64,000 nucleotides of DNA from Sinohyriopsis cumingii (taxonomy: Eukaryota > Mollusca > Bivalvia > Unionida > Unionidae). Shown piece by piece: positions 1 to 9,201 of the stretch; the stretch's first letter is position 1, and each line of letters starts with the position of its first letter. The position numbers were made by a program, and so were the translations under genes. A model generated the notes under the pieces. It ran no database searches, had not been told where the DNA came from, and worked only from the letters and a program-made list of their open reading frames with translations. The stretch lies in assembly GCA_028554795.2 (NCBI GenBank), contig CM068831.1:61436769-61500768 (forward strand), given 5' to 3'.

Positions 1-535
1 CAAGAATTGCAATTAATGGTCCATTACCCGAGTTTGATTTGACAGGATTCGCTCGTGTACTGTCGTTTGAATTTGCTAGGGATCTTCATCCATGTTGTTA
101 TGTTTGGTTTGGTAGACACTTTTCAGAAAAACGCCGGGCACCAATAGTGTTATTACGATGTATGATTGATTGTAAAATACTGATATCGTTGACGGTCAGT
201 GAGGCAATCATATCATATCGAAAACAAAGCGAAGTTTGGTTACCCACACCACAACGTATCAGTCTTTATCAGGTTATTGAAGATTATAAACAAGCGTGTC
301 CAAATATTCATATTGATGTCATCATATTCTTAAGATTAAACTCGGTAACAGTGAAAAAACCGCAAAGGATCTTGGTAGCAGAATAATCGGTAAATATATT
401 CAGGGTGGTGCATATGATCATCAACGGCATTATGCAAGATTGATTATGGATCCCGCGAATATAAATTCGTGGTCGCTGAATTTGGTGTTTAGAAAAATTA
501 AAAAGGGAAATAATACGCAATTCTTACCATTTTAG
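1..535 (+). pseudogene. Unrecognised gene remnant of a virus-like element
   Basis: A broken plus-strand coding stretch runs from near the window edge to about 535. It reads as a soluble, tryptophan- and arginine-containing protein with short motifs such as LSFEFARDLHP and EVWLPTPQ. I do not recognise the family. It has the same strand and similar base composition as the helicase remnant at 1.56-2.86 kb, so I infer that both come from one element, now separated by sequence that includes an EGF-like exon. Its 5' side lies outside the window. It is treated as a fossil part with few interruptions. Confidence 0.4.
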
Positions 536-575
536 GGTGGTTTCTCTGCTATGTTGTTTTCTGAGCACAAAAGAC

Positions 576-880
576 TTACCCGTAGCCAGCTGTAAATTTG
601 ATATTGAGTATTAGTGTCGCCCAGCCCACTGGGTTGTATTCAGTGTGATAACTAAAGTCGTCCTTTAAAGAACAATATACTGAAAGGGTGTTACGGACAT
701 ACGAAAATAGATATGGAGAGGAATAAATGTAGCACGGAGTTATATAATTTGCTGAATGGAAGATGCCAACGTGGAAAAATATTCGGAACAAGCAATTTTC
801 TCTGGTCACAACTTCGACACAAAATTTAATATCGCTTCCTATAAAAAGATGACTGTTCCTTGCATGGATATGCAAGAGTT
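576..880 (-). other. Possible host exon, unrecognised
   Basis: An open minus-strand stretch of about 100 codons ends at a strong consensus splice donor (GTAAGT, reading leftwards from about 580). At its other end, near 875, there is an AG that could serve as acceptor. The translation has no motif I recognise. It lies 250 bp from the EGF-like exon on the same strand, so it could belong to the same host gene fragment. This is a weak call based only on open length and splice-like borders. Confidence 0.2.
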
Positions 881-1131
881 TAAAAAGATCACTGTTCTAT
901 GAATGGGCATACAGGATATACAAGTCACCATGTCTTGTTGACAATTCGCTACTTCATGGGAGGATGTATTCGCATGAAATGGTTGGAGTTTCTCTGCCAA
1001 AAAAGAATGAACTATTATGGATTATAATTATGTTTATGCTATTATTTATTATTAGTTTGCTTATTATCTACAGTTTTACAAGCATTATAATGTGACAAAG
1101 AGAAACATTTTAATAAAGTAAAGAAAGATAC

Positions 1132-1369
1132 CTGAAAATGGGCAGTTTGCATCAACAGGGTTGGCATTACAAGCAGGACATCTTCCATTGTTCTGGTCAC
1201 AAGTTCCGTCTCGACATTTATACACACATACCAAATCACATTGGCCACCATAGAAACCAACCTTGCACTTGTTGCAGTTGCCAGTTACAGTGTCACACAA
1301 TCGACCATCACAGTTGTAGTTGGATGTGTTCTCAAGATATATATTGCGATCGACATGATGTTTACTTGT
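1132..1369 (-). CDS. Exon encoding EGF-like cysteine-rich repeats (partial host gene)
   Basis: On the minus strand a pyrimidine-rich acceptor (TTTTTCCCGTCAG) precedes a 238-bp open exon that ends CAG followed by GTATCT, a plausible donor. The exon starts in phase 0 and ends in phase 1. The protein is rich in regularly spaced cysteines, with segments such as CDGRLCDTVTGNC and CKVGFYGGQCD, typical of EGF-like or laminin-EGF repeats in multiple-EGF (MEGF10-type) and scavenger-receptor proteins of molluscs. Such proteins are extracellular or cell-surface and bind ligands through the repeats. No partner exon is certain in the window, so this may be a stranded exon. It lies between two pieces of a virus-like element, which is odd. 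Confidence 0.55.
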
Positions 1370-1559
1370 CTGACGGGAAAAAGTTGGGTACAATTGTTAG
1401 TTACATCGAAGGAGAATCTCCTCACTCATTTAAGATCTTCAATGCTCGCTTATGTGTCTATAAACCTGTTATCGATGATAAATACATTTCCTCACACCGC
1501 AGTCAGAGTTGCCACAGATTCATTTTATATTGATAAAAATATTTAGAATTACTGGATCG

Positions 1560-2860
1560 TTTTACAACTACCGATTTATCATGGGGTTCATGGAGAATAA
1601 AAGAAGAAATATTACATAATTATTGTGAATCCGCGGATGTTACGATTAAAGATAGTTATCGCAACGATCAGATATCAGAATTGTGGTTGGCGCCGTCCGT
1701 GTATGATCCAGTATCCAGACACAAGACGGTTTATTTGAACGGACCGGGAGTTTCTGGTAAGACGACTCGAGTGATCGAATTATTTCGGCAGCAACACGAT
1801 GACGTGATTGTGTTAACACAAACACATAGACTCGCTAGGGAGATGAAACAACGAGGAGTTAATTCTTGTACTTATCACAGCTTTTTCAAATACAGCGGTG
1901 GTACATGGACTCCTGATCGAATGGGAGAGAAATATATTCTTGACATCATTATTTGGGATGCGATATGCACGGTGTCGTTGGAAATATTAAAAACATTTCT
2001 TGATTGGTTATTAACAAAAGATACAGCTGTGATAATGTACGGAGATCACGGTCAACCACCTCCGTTTGTCCGGCCATCTCCACATTGGTGGTTAAAGAAT
2101 TTTGTAGATTATTACTCGGAAATAACTGATGATCATAGAGCACTTGATGAAGAATTAAAGGAGTTTAAAAAATTAATCAGACTACAACCGAATAAAATTC
2201 AGTGTGAGATAGCGCGTAAAATAATTTCAGAAACTTCTTTGAACGACTTTTGGGAAAGGTGGAGACCAAATGATTTGATAGTGGCAAGTAGAAAGATAGT
2301 CAGAGACATACTTCAACGGAGTTGTTTGAAACGCATAAAGAAAAAATCTCAGCATTACGTGTACCGTTGTATTATAGACCAACTAATACACGACTACAGA
2401 ATATTGACGTTGATATACCAGGACAACCCGAGAAACAGAATCCTGTACAATTGTTTGGATCGTTGATGATTATATCGAATGGTCAAATTTAGCTTATCTC
2501 GCAGTGTCACGAGTCAGAAGAATTTCTCAGTTGCGGAGAATTGTCATGGATGCGTCAGAAACCATTAATGATGATATTGACAACGATATAATAAGAAAAA
2601 AATTAGCCGGTTATAAACAAAATGACAAAAAAAAAAACATCGGGAATTTGATATCGATGCTGAATTTATTAACACGCTGAAACAGCAGCAGAATAATCAC
2701 TGCGCGAGTTGTAATTGCTTAATGTTATGGCTGTATCTGAAAAATAATCCAAGACAATTTACAGTGGATAGAAAAGATAGCAGTCGCGGTCATACACGAG
2801 AAAACATGATGCTGACCTGTCTTGAAAGTAATCGACGTAGGGGTGCTAGTTAAGTGATCG
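1560..2860 (+). pseudogene. SF1-type helicase with HNH-like zinc domain (virus-like element fossil)
   Basis: The plus-strand coding remnant carries a Walker A P-loop (GPGVSGKTT), a Walker B-like acidic strand (DIIIWD) and a motif III-like GDHGQPPP, the set expected in PIF1/RecD-like superfamily 1 helicases of large DNA viruses. Downstream, a second module has CASC and a later FTVDR...H segment, resembling the HNH-like zinc domains that follow some viral helicases. The likely role was unwinding DNA during replication. The gene is broken, with a small number of interruptions. It sits divergently from the integrase and phospholipase-like remnants at 2.87-4.36 kb, and together they suggest one virus-like element. 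Confidence 0.6.
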
Positions 2861-2869
2861 CGGTGGTAA

Positions 2870-3792
2870 TTGAGTGTCTTCGGGAATTACTTGTAATTGT
2901 TCACGTGTAAATCCACGTTGAGGAGCAGTTGAATCCAGTCTGTAGATTGCGGGTCTACCCGAGGATCTTGTTATGTTAGATATTTTGTGTGTTGTAATAC
3001 TCCAAATAGGATCAGTCGCTCTTTTTTACCACCTTCATATAAATATCTTACAGTCACATTGACCAGCACTGGTTGTTTTGAAAAATCACGTCGTTGTACT
3101 GTTATACGCGCGCTTTTGATTGCATTAATTGGTTTCAAAGCAGTTGTGAGAGTTATTTCATTGTTTAGCGCGGCTATTACACTTGGTAATCTTAATACCC
3201 ATTCGCGTGATCTCTTGTCTTGAATGAATTCCTTCGCGCACTGATATCCAAATAACCGCTCAGCAAGTGTTCGATTAAATCGCTCAACAATTGCCTGATC
3301 ATGACGAATTGCAGTATGTCCTCGTCTGATGGTGACGTTATGTTGCTTCTTTAGCGATGATAATCAACCCTGAAATTCTTTGCCAGGATCAACTTGTAAC
3401 AGCTGTGGCATTGCAAGGGTCCACGTTGATAAATCGTTTGAACGATGAAGCAACTTCAGTTGCTGTCTTTGTTGACAACGACTCTGCTACTTTATATCTA
3501 CTTGCAACATCAATGACTTTTAACGCGTCTTTATATGTTATTTGACGTCTTCGGATTTTAATGGTATCATGTGGTAAAATAAAATATCAGCCTGATAAAC
3601 TTCATTTGGAACGCCAACATAAAAATGTGCAAAGTGAATTCGTTTAGGTGTTGGTAGATAAATTTGCCATATTGCTTGTCGTGCTAACCAGGCTTCAGCG
3701 GTAGCACGTGTAACCTCTGCTGCTTCGGCGAGTTTGCTAATCGCTGCTCTACCTTTCCAATATCCTCTTGGGGAATAATAAATCGATTCCAT
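2870..3792 (-). pseudogene. Retroviral-type integrase, F54H12.3/KRBA2-like (virus-like element fossil)
   Basis: The minus-strand remnant begins with an N-terminal segment reading IYYSPRGYWKG, a helix-turn-helix-like stretch and WQIYLPTPKRI. It continues into sequence with DVASRY, VDPGKEF and IVERFN, the aspartate, aspartate and glutamate neighbourhoods of a DDE (rve) integrase core. This arrangement is typical of the transposon-derived F54H12.3-like integrases in invertebrate genomes. The encoded enzyme would insert element DNA into chromosomes. It is broken in several places. The phospholipase-like gene lies immediately upstream on the same strand. This integrase is distinct from the chromodomain-bearing integrase of the Polinton at 12-13 kb. 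Confidence 0.65.
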
Positions 3793-3819
3793 TTATAATT
3801 AATTACCTGCACCTAGCGC

Positions 3820-4363
3820 TCATTTACCTTTCATTGCGGATCTTACTAACCAATTAGCCAACGATTCCTTGAAAGATTTATTCGTAATGGAATTTAGCGC
3901 GTGAATTAATTTCATATCTGCTATATGCCTGTACTGCAGATCTTTACTTTTATAAGCTACATCATCAGCATGACACGCTTTATCGATAGCATTTATCGGA
4001 TATTCACCTGGTCTTGGTTGGTCTTGGTTGTCAAGTCTGATATCAAGTCGTGTTCCAGGGCCACAGTAATTATATCCTGGGAGATTTTTTTCTCCTGGGT
4101 ATTTAGTCCACGGAGTTCCTGGTAACTTTGTTAGTTTTGCTGCAATATCACCTCCTTGTTTTTTATATAATATTATCTGATTTTGACTCTGAGGGAATAA
4201 ATTTAAATTTCTTTGTACCACACCGCGTACACTTACCCGTAACCGCTGATCTGTTATTTTTTGAAACATCGAGATTCCATCGATTGTGAGATTGATTTAC
4301 TAGCGTTTGTGGGAAGTGATACAGCTGTACACAGTGTGTTTTCAATCTGAGACAAGGGTGCAT
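3820..4363 (-). pseudogene. Phospholipase A2-like domain protein (virus-like element fossil)
   Basis: The minus-strand gene shows the compact signature YCGPGT followed by an alpha-helical stretch with DKACHADDVAY, matching the calcium loop and H-D catalytic helix of the parvovirus-VP1u-like phospholipase A2 fold. In parvoviruses and some other invertebrate viruses this domain is part of a capsid protein and breaches the endosomal membrane. A CTRC-type pair of cysteines lies near the N-terminal side. The gene ends in a basic tail. Its position next to an integrase on the same strand supports a capsid-bearing mobile element. I cannot assign a family, though Polinton-related or adintovirus-like elements are candidates. 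It is broken. Confidence 0.6.
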
Positions 4364-4389
4364 TTATACTACATTGCGGTGGTGGGGGT

Positions 4390-5850
4390 GTTTCTTTAGT
4401 TTTCATGAGCTGACGTCTATTGCGACGATAAATGGTACCATGTTTGGTGCGAACTGAGTATGACCTTTCGTTGTATTTTCTTAGTACAACGGCATGTTCC
4501 CAGTCTTAACCTTTTAATTGAACTCTGGCTGATACCCCTTCCCAAAGGTGTTTTAGTGGTTTTGCACTTATATCATCATAATTCTTTGTTTTCTTCTTAT
4601 CTTTTTGACCTCAGCGGTGATGGGTATTTTGGGAATTAAGTTTTCGCGGGTTGTAGAGAGAATTGATCTAAGCTGTCTCCCCATCAACAATTGTGCTGGT
4701 GAGAACCCGATATAAACAGCAGCTTCTCGATACTCTAAATATGCCTATAAGTGGTTCTCTGCCGTCGGTTTTTGCTTTTGAGAGAATTCTCTTTACAGTT
4801 TGAACTGTTTTCTCCGTTCGACTGAGGGTATGTGGGACTCGATATCACATGTTTAAAGTCCCAGTCTTTCGTCAAGCTTGCAAACTCTCAGGAAGAATAG
4901 CATGTTTGATGGTCGCTGACAATGACGTCCGGTATTCCGAAGCGCGCGAATATGCTTTTCATGTGATTGACAACAGTGCAACTTCGAAGTAGCGACTGAA
5001 ATAATCTACTACAACAAAGTATTCTTTACTATCCCATGTAAATAGATCTGTGTAGACTTTTTGCCATGGGTATTCAGGGACGTCATGGGTAATGAGAGGT
5101 TCCTTTTGGTTAGAACTTCTGTGCTCTAAATAGATAGAGCATTTTGACACTAAATAGGAAATGTCAACTGAGATTCTTGGCCAAAACAAAACATATTTGG
5201 GTCTTTTCAGACACTTCTAAATACCTAAATGTCCTGAATGTACAGTTTCTAGCATTTTCTGCCTGAGGGCTTGTTGTATGACTACTTTTTTACATTTCAA
5301 GATTAACCCATCTACAAGTGAAAGTGTATGTGTCTATAATTCCAATAGTGAATTATCTCTGATTGACAGCTTGACCTCTTTTCACGCCAACCTTCAATTA
5401 TGGCCTGTTTCAGTACGACCAGCTGCGGGTCTTATTCAGTGAGAGACTGAATTTATTCTTTTTTACGATCAGATACAGGTAATGCTGACAACACCATATG
5501 CACATGCATATCTATACCTTCCGATAAGGTGGGGTGTGTATCAGATAAGAACTTACGGGAGAGCGTATCTGCTACGGGTATATTCTTACCTTGGTAATGT
5601 TTTACCTCTAGCTCATAACGCTACAGTTGCAAAAGCATGCGTTGTACTCGCGGTGGGGCTGCATAGAGGGGCTTTTTCATTATAGAGACAAGTGGAAGCT
5701 GGTCAGTTTGAACGTGTACCTTTCTCGCGTATACATATTGATGGAACCGTTTGCAACAGAACAGAATAGCGAACCTTTCTTTCTCAATCTGAGCACTGGG
5801 ACCAATGAAATGGCTTGCTATAAACCAAATTAAAAACGAATTATAGAATG
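4390..5850 (-). mobile_element. Ty3/gypsy LTR retrotransposon pol fossil (RNase H to integrase)
   Basis: Reading the minus strand from about 5850 leftwards, short stretches match the end of a gypsy reverse transcriptase/RNase H (RFAILF, HVQTD, PLYAAPPRVQRM, VADTLSRK). They are followed by an integrase zinc region and core (VFWPRIS-like, WQKVYTDLF, VVVDYFSRYFE). Order and spacing are those of Ty3/gypsy pol. No long terminal repeats are evident around it, so only an internal fragment remains. It is heavily broken, with roughly ten or more interruptions, and looks old. It lies between the virus-like element and the Polinton. Confidence 0.8.
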
Positions 5851-6170
5851 GACCAGACTTCCAAAAGGATCTGGCTATCTTCTCAGACTGTTTAAGAAGT
5901 TTGGGAGTCTCGATGGTATGGACACTGGAGATCCCATTTATATCGAATGCGAGAAAGCTCTCAGAAGCCCCGAACTTACATCCTTATGTCTGACAGCATA
6001 TGAAAATCTAATTTCAGAGTGAAAAACCAAATATTGATGAAATTAGTGTTCTAATTAAACAATACGACCCAAAAGCTGTCTACCTTTATTTCCGAAAATT
6101 GAAAAAGCGATCGAATTAATCTTAAAACAACGTACAGGAGCTATACAAAACAAAAGATAAGGTTATTAAT
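5851..6170. other. Flank of the Polinton, unassigned
   Basis: About 320 bp between the gypsy fossil and the left Polinton terminus. A plus-strand stretch can be read as roughly 55 codons near 5.86-6.02 kb, but it resembles nothing I know. The six bases next to the terminus do not match those beyond the right terminus, so no target-site duplication is visible. Confidence 0.3.
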
Positions 6171-6495
6171 AGTATAGCGGGAGTGTATAGCGTCAAGGGG
6201 ACTTTAATGTTAAAAAGGGGTATATCCACTATAGCGTCTATGTAAATTTAACATGGGAGCACAGGATATCCACTATAGCGTCAAGGGAAATTTAACATGG
6301 GAATATATCGTGGAACTGTATAGCATCAAGGGAAATTGAAATGGGAATATATTTTGGGTCTGTATAGTGTCAAGAGAAATTGAACATGGGAGATATAACA
6401 CAGACAATAGACAACAAACTATTTTTTAAAAGAAATTAGGCAAGAAAGTTAATTTCTTTTCGAGACATAGGAGGGGCCCTGAAAAGGGCCTTTGG
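6171..6495 (+). repeat. Polinton left terminal inverted repeat
   Basis: The sequence begins AGTATAGCGGGAGTG and matches in reverse complement the right terminus ending at 24984. It contains five direct units of about 44 bp, starting TATAGCGTC or a variant at 6186, 6230, 6274, 6319 and 6363. The inner end carries a histone-type hairpin at 6475-6490. Confidence 0.95.
6475..6490 (-). promoter_or_regulatory. Histone-type 3'-end stem-loop SL1
   Basis: On the minus strand the sequence is GGCCCTTTTCAGGGCC: a 6-bp stem with a TTTC loop, fitting the metazoan histone mRNA consensus GGYYCTTTTCARRGCC. It is preceded by CCAAA as in histone genes. Thirteen nucleotides after the stem comes GAAAAGAAA (6452-6461), resembling a histone downstream element that pairs with U7 snRNA. 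It lies downstream of the small gene at 6.5-6.9 kb. Confidence 0.75.
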
Positions 6496-6496
6496 C

Positions 6497-6889
6497 TTCC
6501 TCTTCTAATTTCTTCTTTTTTCCACCAACTTCTTATTTTCTCTCCTACACTTTATCTTCTTCTCCTCCTTTTCCTTTCTCTTTTTTATCCTTCTTCCCCT
6601 TCTCCTCCTCTTTCTTTATCTCCTCATTTTCTTCTTCTTTTTCAATTTGTTCGTTCCATGCCATCATCCTTATTCTTTCCTCTTCATTCTACTTCTCCTC
6701 TTTTTCTTTCTTAAGTAGATCACTTATCATTTCCTTTGATTTTCTTAAGTTGTTGATCTCCATCTTCACTCGATGGGGACTATAAGAATAGTGATCCTCG
6801 TTTAGGTTAACTAACATTTGCTCAATCATGCCCAAATTGTCAAGGACGTCTTGCAATTTTTTCATTTTGTCAAGTTGGGTTGAAGCCAT
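6497..6889 (-). pseudogene. Polinton small accessory gene, cassette 1
   Basis: The gene starts with MASTQLDKMKKLQ. The start ATG lies about 55 bp after a TATA-like element and a conserved upstream box. The product is small, charged and predicted helical, with leucine spacing suggesting a short coiled coil, then a lysine/glutamate-rich tail. I do not recognise the family. It is the first of three consecutive minus-strand cassettes sharing promoter box and 3' hairpin. The function is unknown; position and shared regulation suggest an accessory (early-type) protein rather than a virion part. The coding region appears broken. Confidence 0.5.
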
Positions 6890-6940
6890 CTTCTTTGCGC
6901 TAATTCCGTAGAATGGCGCGAACGACGAACGCTGTGAGTT

Positions 6941-6976
6941 CTTATATGTAAAGCACGGACGTGAAGGACAACATCC
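6941..6976 (-). promoter_or_regulatory. Promoter of cassette 1: conserved box plus TATA-like element
   Basis: On the plus strand the box reads CACGGACGTGAAGGA and lies beside a TATA-like TACATATAAG on the minus strand. The same box recurs at 8216-8244 and 8973-9000, each time just upstream of a small minus-strand gene. Between copies the box is far better conserved than its surroundings, so it is a credible shared promoter element. Confidence 0.7.
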
Positions 6977-7000
6977 TTTACTTTTCTCATATTATCTACT

Positions 7001-7490
7001 ATCCACACAGAAGTGAGGAGACAAATAATTAACCAAAATATACCATCCACACACGGGAGAAGCTAAAAACATAACCACAATCTACTATCCACACACGATA
7101 TCATGTCAAATCAAACCCAAAATTTACCATCCACACACGCCAAAATGCAGAAACAAACCCACAATCTACTATCCACACACGATATCATGTCAAATCAAAC
7201 CCAAAATGTACCATCCACACACGCCAAGAAGCAGAAACAAACCCACAATCAACTATTCACAAACGCTGATACGCCCAATCAAACCCAAAATTTACCATTT
7301 ACACACGCTGAGAAACTAATAACCTGACCACAATCTACTATTCACACAAGCGGAAATGCCAAATCAAACCCAGAATCTCCTATCCACACACGCGAAGCAC
7401 CATAAATATAATTATAATCTACTATCCACACAAACGTACGTGAGTGCTTACAATCCCTAATAATCTACTATTCACACAAACGTACTTGAT
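7001..7490 (+). repeat. 42-bp minisatellite inside the Polinton (about 12 units)
   Basis: The core ATCCACACACG or a close variant recurs at 7001, 7045, 7087, 7129, 7171, 7213, 7255, 7297, 7340, 7382, 7424 and 7470. The spacing is exactly 42 bp across the central units. Because 42 is divisible by three, the plus strand stays open over part of the array (7103-7327) as 14-residue repeats. I see no other sign that it is coding. The array fills the space between cassettes 1 and 2. Confidence 0.9.
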
Positions 7491-7629
7491 CTCTTTCAAT
7501 CTTTAACACACACATAAACACACACACACACACAATCACACCAGGAAAGGAGTGAGTATTTATATTCACACTACTCCACACTCACACTATTGGTAAATTG
7601 AATAGTGTTTCTTTTCTAGAGTTTTGGTT

Positions 7630-7645
7630 AGCCCTGAAAAGGGCT
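7630..7645 (-). promoter_or_regulatory. Histone-type 3'-end stem-loop SL2
   Basis: The minus strand reads AGCCCTTTTCAGGGCT: a 6-bp stem and TTTC loop, with an outer A-T instead of G-C pair. It is followed by AACCA and, 13 nt after the stem, GAAAAGAAA (at 7607-7617). It ends the cassette-2 gene. Confidence 0.7.
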
Positions 7646-7649
7646 GTTT

Positions 7650-8152
7650 TTTTTTGTTTTTTTTTTTGAACTCCAGATGCACCGATCTAATGCGGGCATC
7701 TCCCAGGTCTGGCACCGCAGACACATCTCCTACTCCAATCTCCTTGCCAATTCACCCTTGTGGCTGGGAGTGCATAGGCGGGTTGAGTGGCTTCACTATC
7801 CCAATCTTCTGTCTCTGGGATAGTGAAGACTTTCCTCTCTCTTCTCCTATTTCTAACTCGAGGATGAATTGGCATCCTTACCTCCTGTGTGTGTTGTAAC
7901 GGTTGTGTCTGTGACTATGGTGCAGCTACTGGTTGTGGTACTCAAAGTAGTTGTGGAGGTGTCAATGGCTTCACCTCATGCACAGGTCTCATCATTATGT
8001 GAGACCTGACCCCTCTCTTCTTTTCCTTCTCTTCTTTGTTTCTTCTCTGCTCCTCCTCCTCTTTCATTATTCCTTCTTCCACAATGGCCTCCGCTGCCAG
8101 CATATTCCAGGTGCATCTGGAGTTCCAAAATCTTCGCTAGTCTGCTGCTCAT
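7650..8152 (-). pseudogene. Polinton small accessory gene, cassette 2
   Basis: The gene starts at the ATG at 8152 (MSSRLAKILELQMHLE), following a TATA-like GATATAAATA and the conserved upstream box. The N-terminus resembles that of cassette 1 in being a short amphipathic helix rich in leucine. The middle is basic and glutamate-rich. It is unrecognised. It is probably one of a family of related accessory proteins with cassettes 1 and 3, although sequence identity is low. The gene appears broken. Confidence 0.45.
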
Positions 8153-8206
8153 TTTTTAAGCTGTTAACGAATCAACAGGGGTAGCCAGACTGCCGAGTGT
8201 TTCCGT

Positions 8207-8244
8207 ATTTATATCAAAAGCACGGACGTGAAGGAAAACATCCC
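8207..8244 (-). promoter_or_regulatory. Promoter of cassette 2: conserved box plus TATA box
   Basis: Contains CACGGACGTGAAGGA next to the minus-strand TATAAATA. The downstream leader also shares GCCAGACTG with cassette 3. Confidence 0.7.
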
Positions 8245-8489
8245 CTAAGACCCAAAACTTATATTACCTACATCATCACCGAAAAATGCTCGGACCTAAA
8301 AGAAACACTCACTCCCTTTTTTTACTGACCATCACTTTTTTAATTTATTTTGCTAATCACTTAACGAAAATGCTTATGCATGCACTTTCTAACCAAGATA
8401 AAGAATTCATGCGCTTATAGAAGCACTTCTAATTTGTTCCTAACATATCATAGGCAATGGATTGTTATTTCTTTTCTAGAGCATGGGGT

Positions 8490-8505
8490 AGCCCTGAAAA
8501 GGGCT
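8490..8505 (-). promoter_or_regulatory. Histone-type 3'-end stem-loop SL3
   Basis: The minus strand reads AGCCCTTTTCAGGGCT, then TACCCCA (like the ACCCA at histone cleavage sites). GAAAAGAAA follows 14 nt after the stem (8467-8476). It lies 35 nt beyond the stop codon of the cassette-3 gene. Confidence 0.75.
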
Positions 8506-8539
8506 GTTTTTTTGTGTGAACGAGGAGAATGGCAATCTT

Positions 8540-8935
8540 TTAGGGCCTAAGAGTGCGACCTCCTCTGGCGACAATCTTTCTCACAGGATAAGGTCTGCTT
8601 CTTCGGAAAGAGAAGGAGAACTCTTTGGTGTCGACACGACAGTCAACAAAGCCTCTGTCAGGTTCAGTTTGCTGCTGCTGCTGCTGCTGTTGCTGCTCTC
8701 TCTGTTCTCTCTGCGGTTTCTGAAGTCTGTACTTCTCCGTCCATTCTTCTTTTTCCCTGTTAATTTCTTCTCTGAAGAGCTCTTCTATCAGGTGTTCAGT
8801 GACTTGTATCATTCTGACATAGTCTATCTCTTCAGGCTTTGGTATCAGGCTTCGCCTGATACGATGCAAATTGACATAGGCTTTGTTCAGATTAGTTAGT
8901 CTTAAGCACATCTTCATAGGAGGATGAGTCAACAA
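8540..8935 (-). CDS. Polinton small accessory gene, cassette 3 (131 aa, looks whole)
   Basis: This is an open reading frame of 131 codons starting with MLTHPPMKMC. The N-terminal half is helical and leucine-rich (residues about 10-60, including IQVTEHLIEELFREEINRE). A run of nine glutamines lies at about 83-92, followed by a basic C-terminal tail. I do not recognise a family. The ATG lies about 30 bp after a TATA-like CATAAAAACG and the third copy of the conserved upstream box, and the histone-type hairpin SL3 follows the stop. Promoter, length and 3' end make it the clearest example of the cassette design. Its cellular role is unknown. Confidence 0.6.
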   Translation of the reverse strand: MLTHPPMKMCLRLTNLNKAYVNLHRIRRSLIPKPEEIDYVRMIQVTEHLIEELFREEINREKEEWTEKYRLQKPQREQREQQQQQQQQQTEPDRGFVDCRVDTKEFSFSFRRSRPYPVRKIVARGGRTLRP

Positions 8936-8960
8936 TGGATGGCCAGACTGGAGACTGTAC

Positions 8961-9000
8961 CGTTTTTATGGTAAAAGCGCGGACGCGAAGGAAAACATCT
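8961..9000 (-). promoter_or_regulatory. Promoter of cassette 3: conserved box plus TATA-like element
   Basis: The plus strand has GCGCGGACGCGAAGGAAAACATC, in line with the boxes of cassettes 1 and 2; the minus-strand TATA-like ATAAAAA is adjacent. A short leader segment matches cassette 2. Confidence 0.65.
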
Positions 9001-9132
9001 CTACATGGTGTTCGAGTCGGAACGCTAAATTAGTGTAATGTGAGGGATAGAGAGAAATCAAAGAGCATGAATCATGATACCCATAGCAAAACAAACGACA
9101 AAGGCATTTTTTCTTCTTCAAAACACAACATG

Positions 9133-9138
9133 TTTATT
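9133..9138 (-). promoter_or_regulatory. Polyadenylation signal of the capsid transcript
   Basis: AATAAA on the minus strand, about 65 nt beyond the last codon of the gene at 9202-9525. No histone-type hairpin is present here, which contrasts with the accessory cassettes. Confidence 0.5.
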
Positions 9139-9201
9139 CAAAAATAACTCATCACTAACAATACCCAATTTTGTGTTCAACAATAACCATTCAATATAAC
9201 A

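Noticed and set aside
7001-7490. CRISPR-like array
   Set aside because: The whole 42-bp unit is repeated with gradual divergence; there are no unique spacers or cas genes, and the sequence is from an animal.
7607-7655. Bacterial-type intrinsic terminator (GC hairpin followed by a T run) on the plus strand at SL2, and likewise at SL3
   Set aside because: The context is eukaryotic and the genes end on the minus strand. The T run is absent at SL1, SL4 and SL5, whereas the GAAAAG element on the other side is present at all five.
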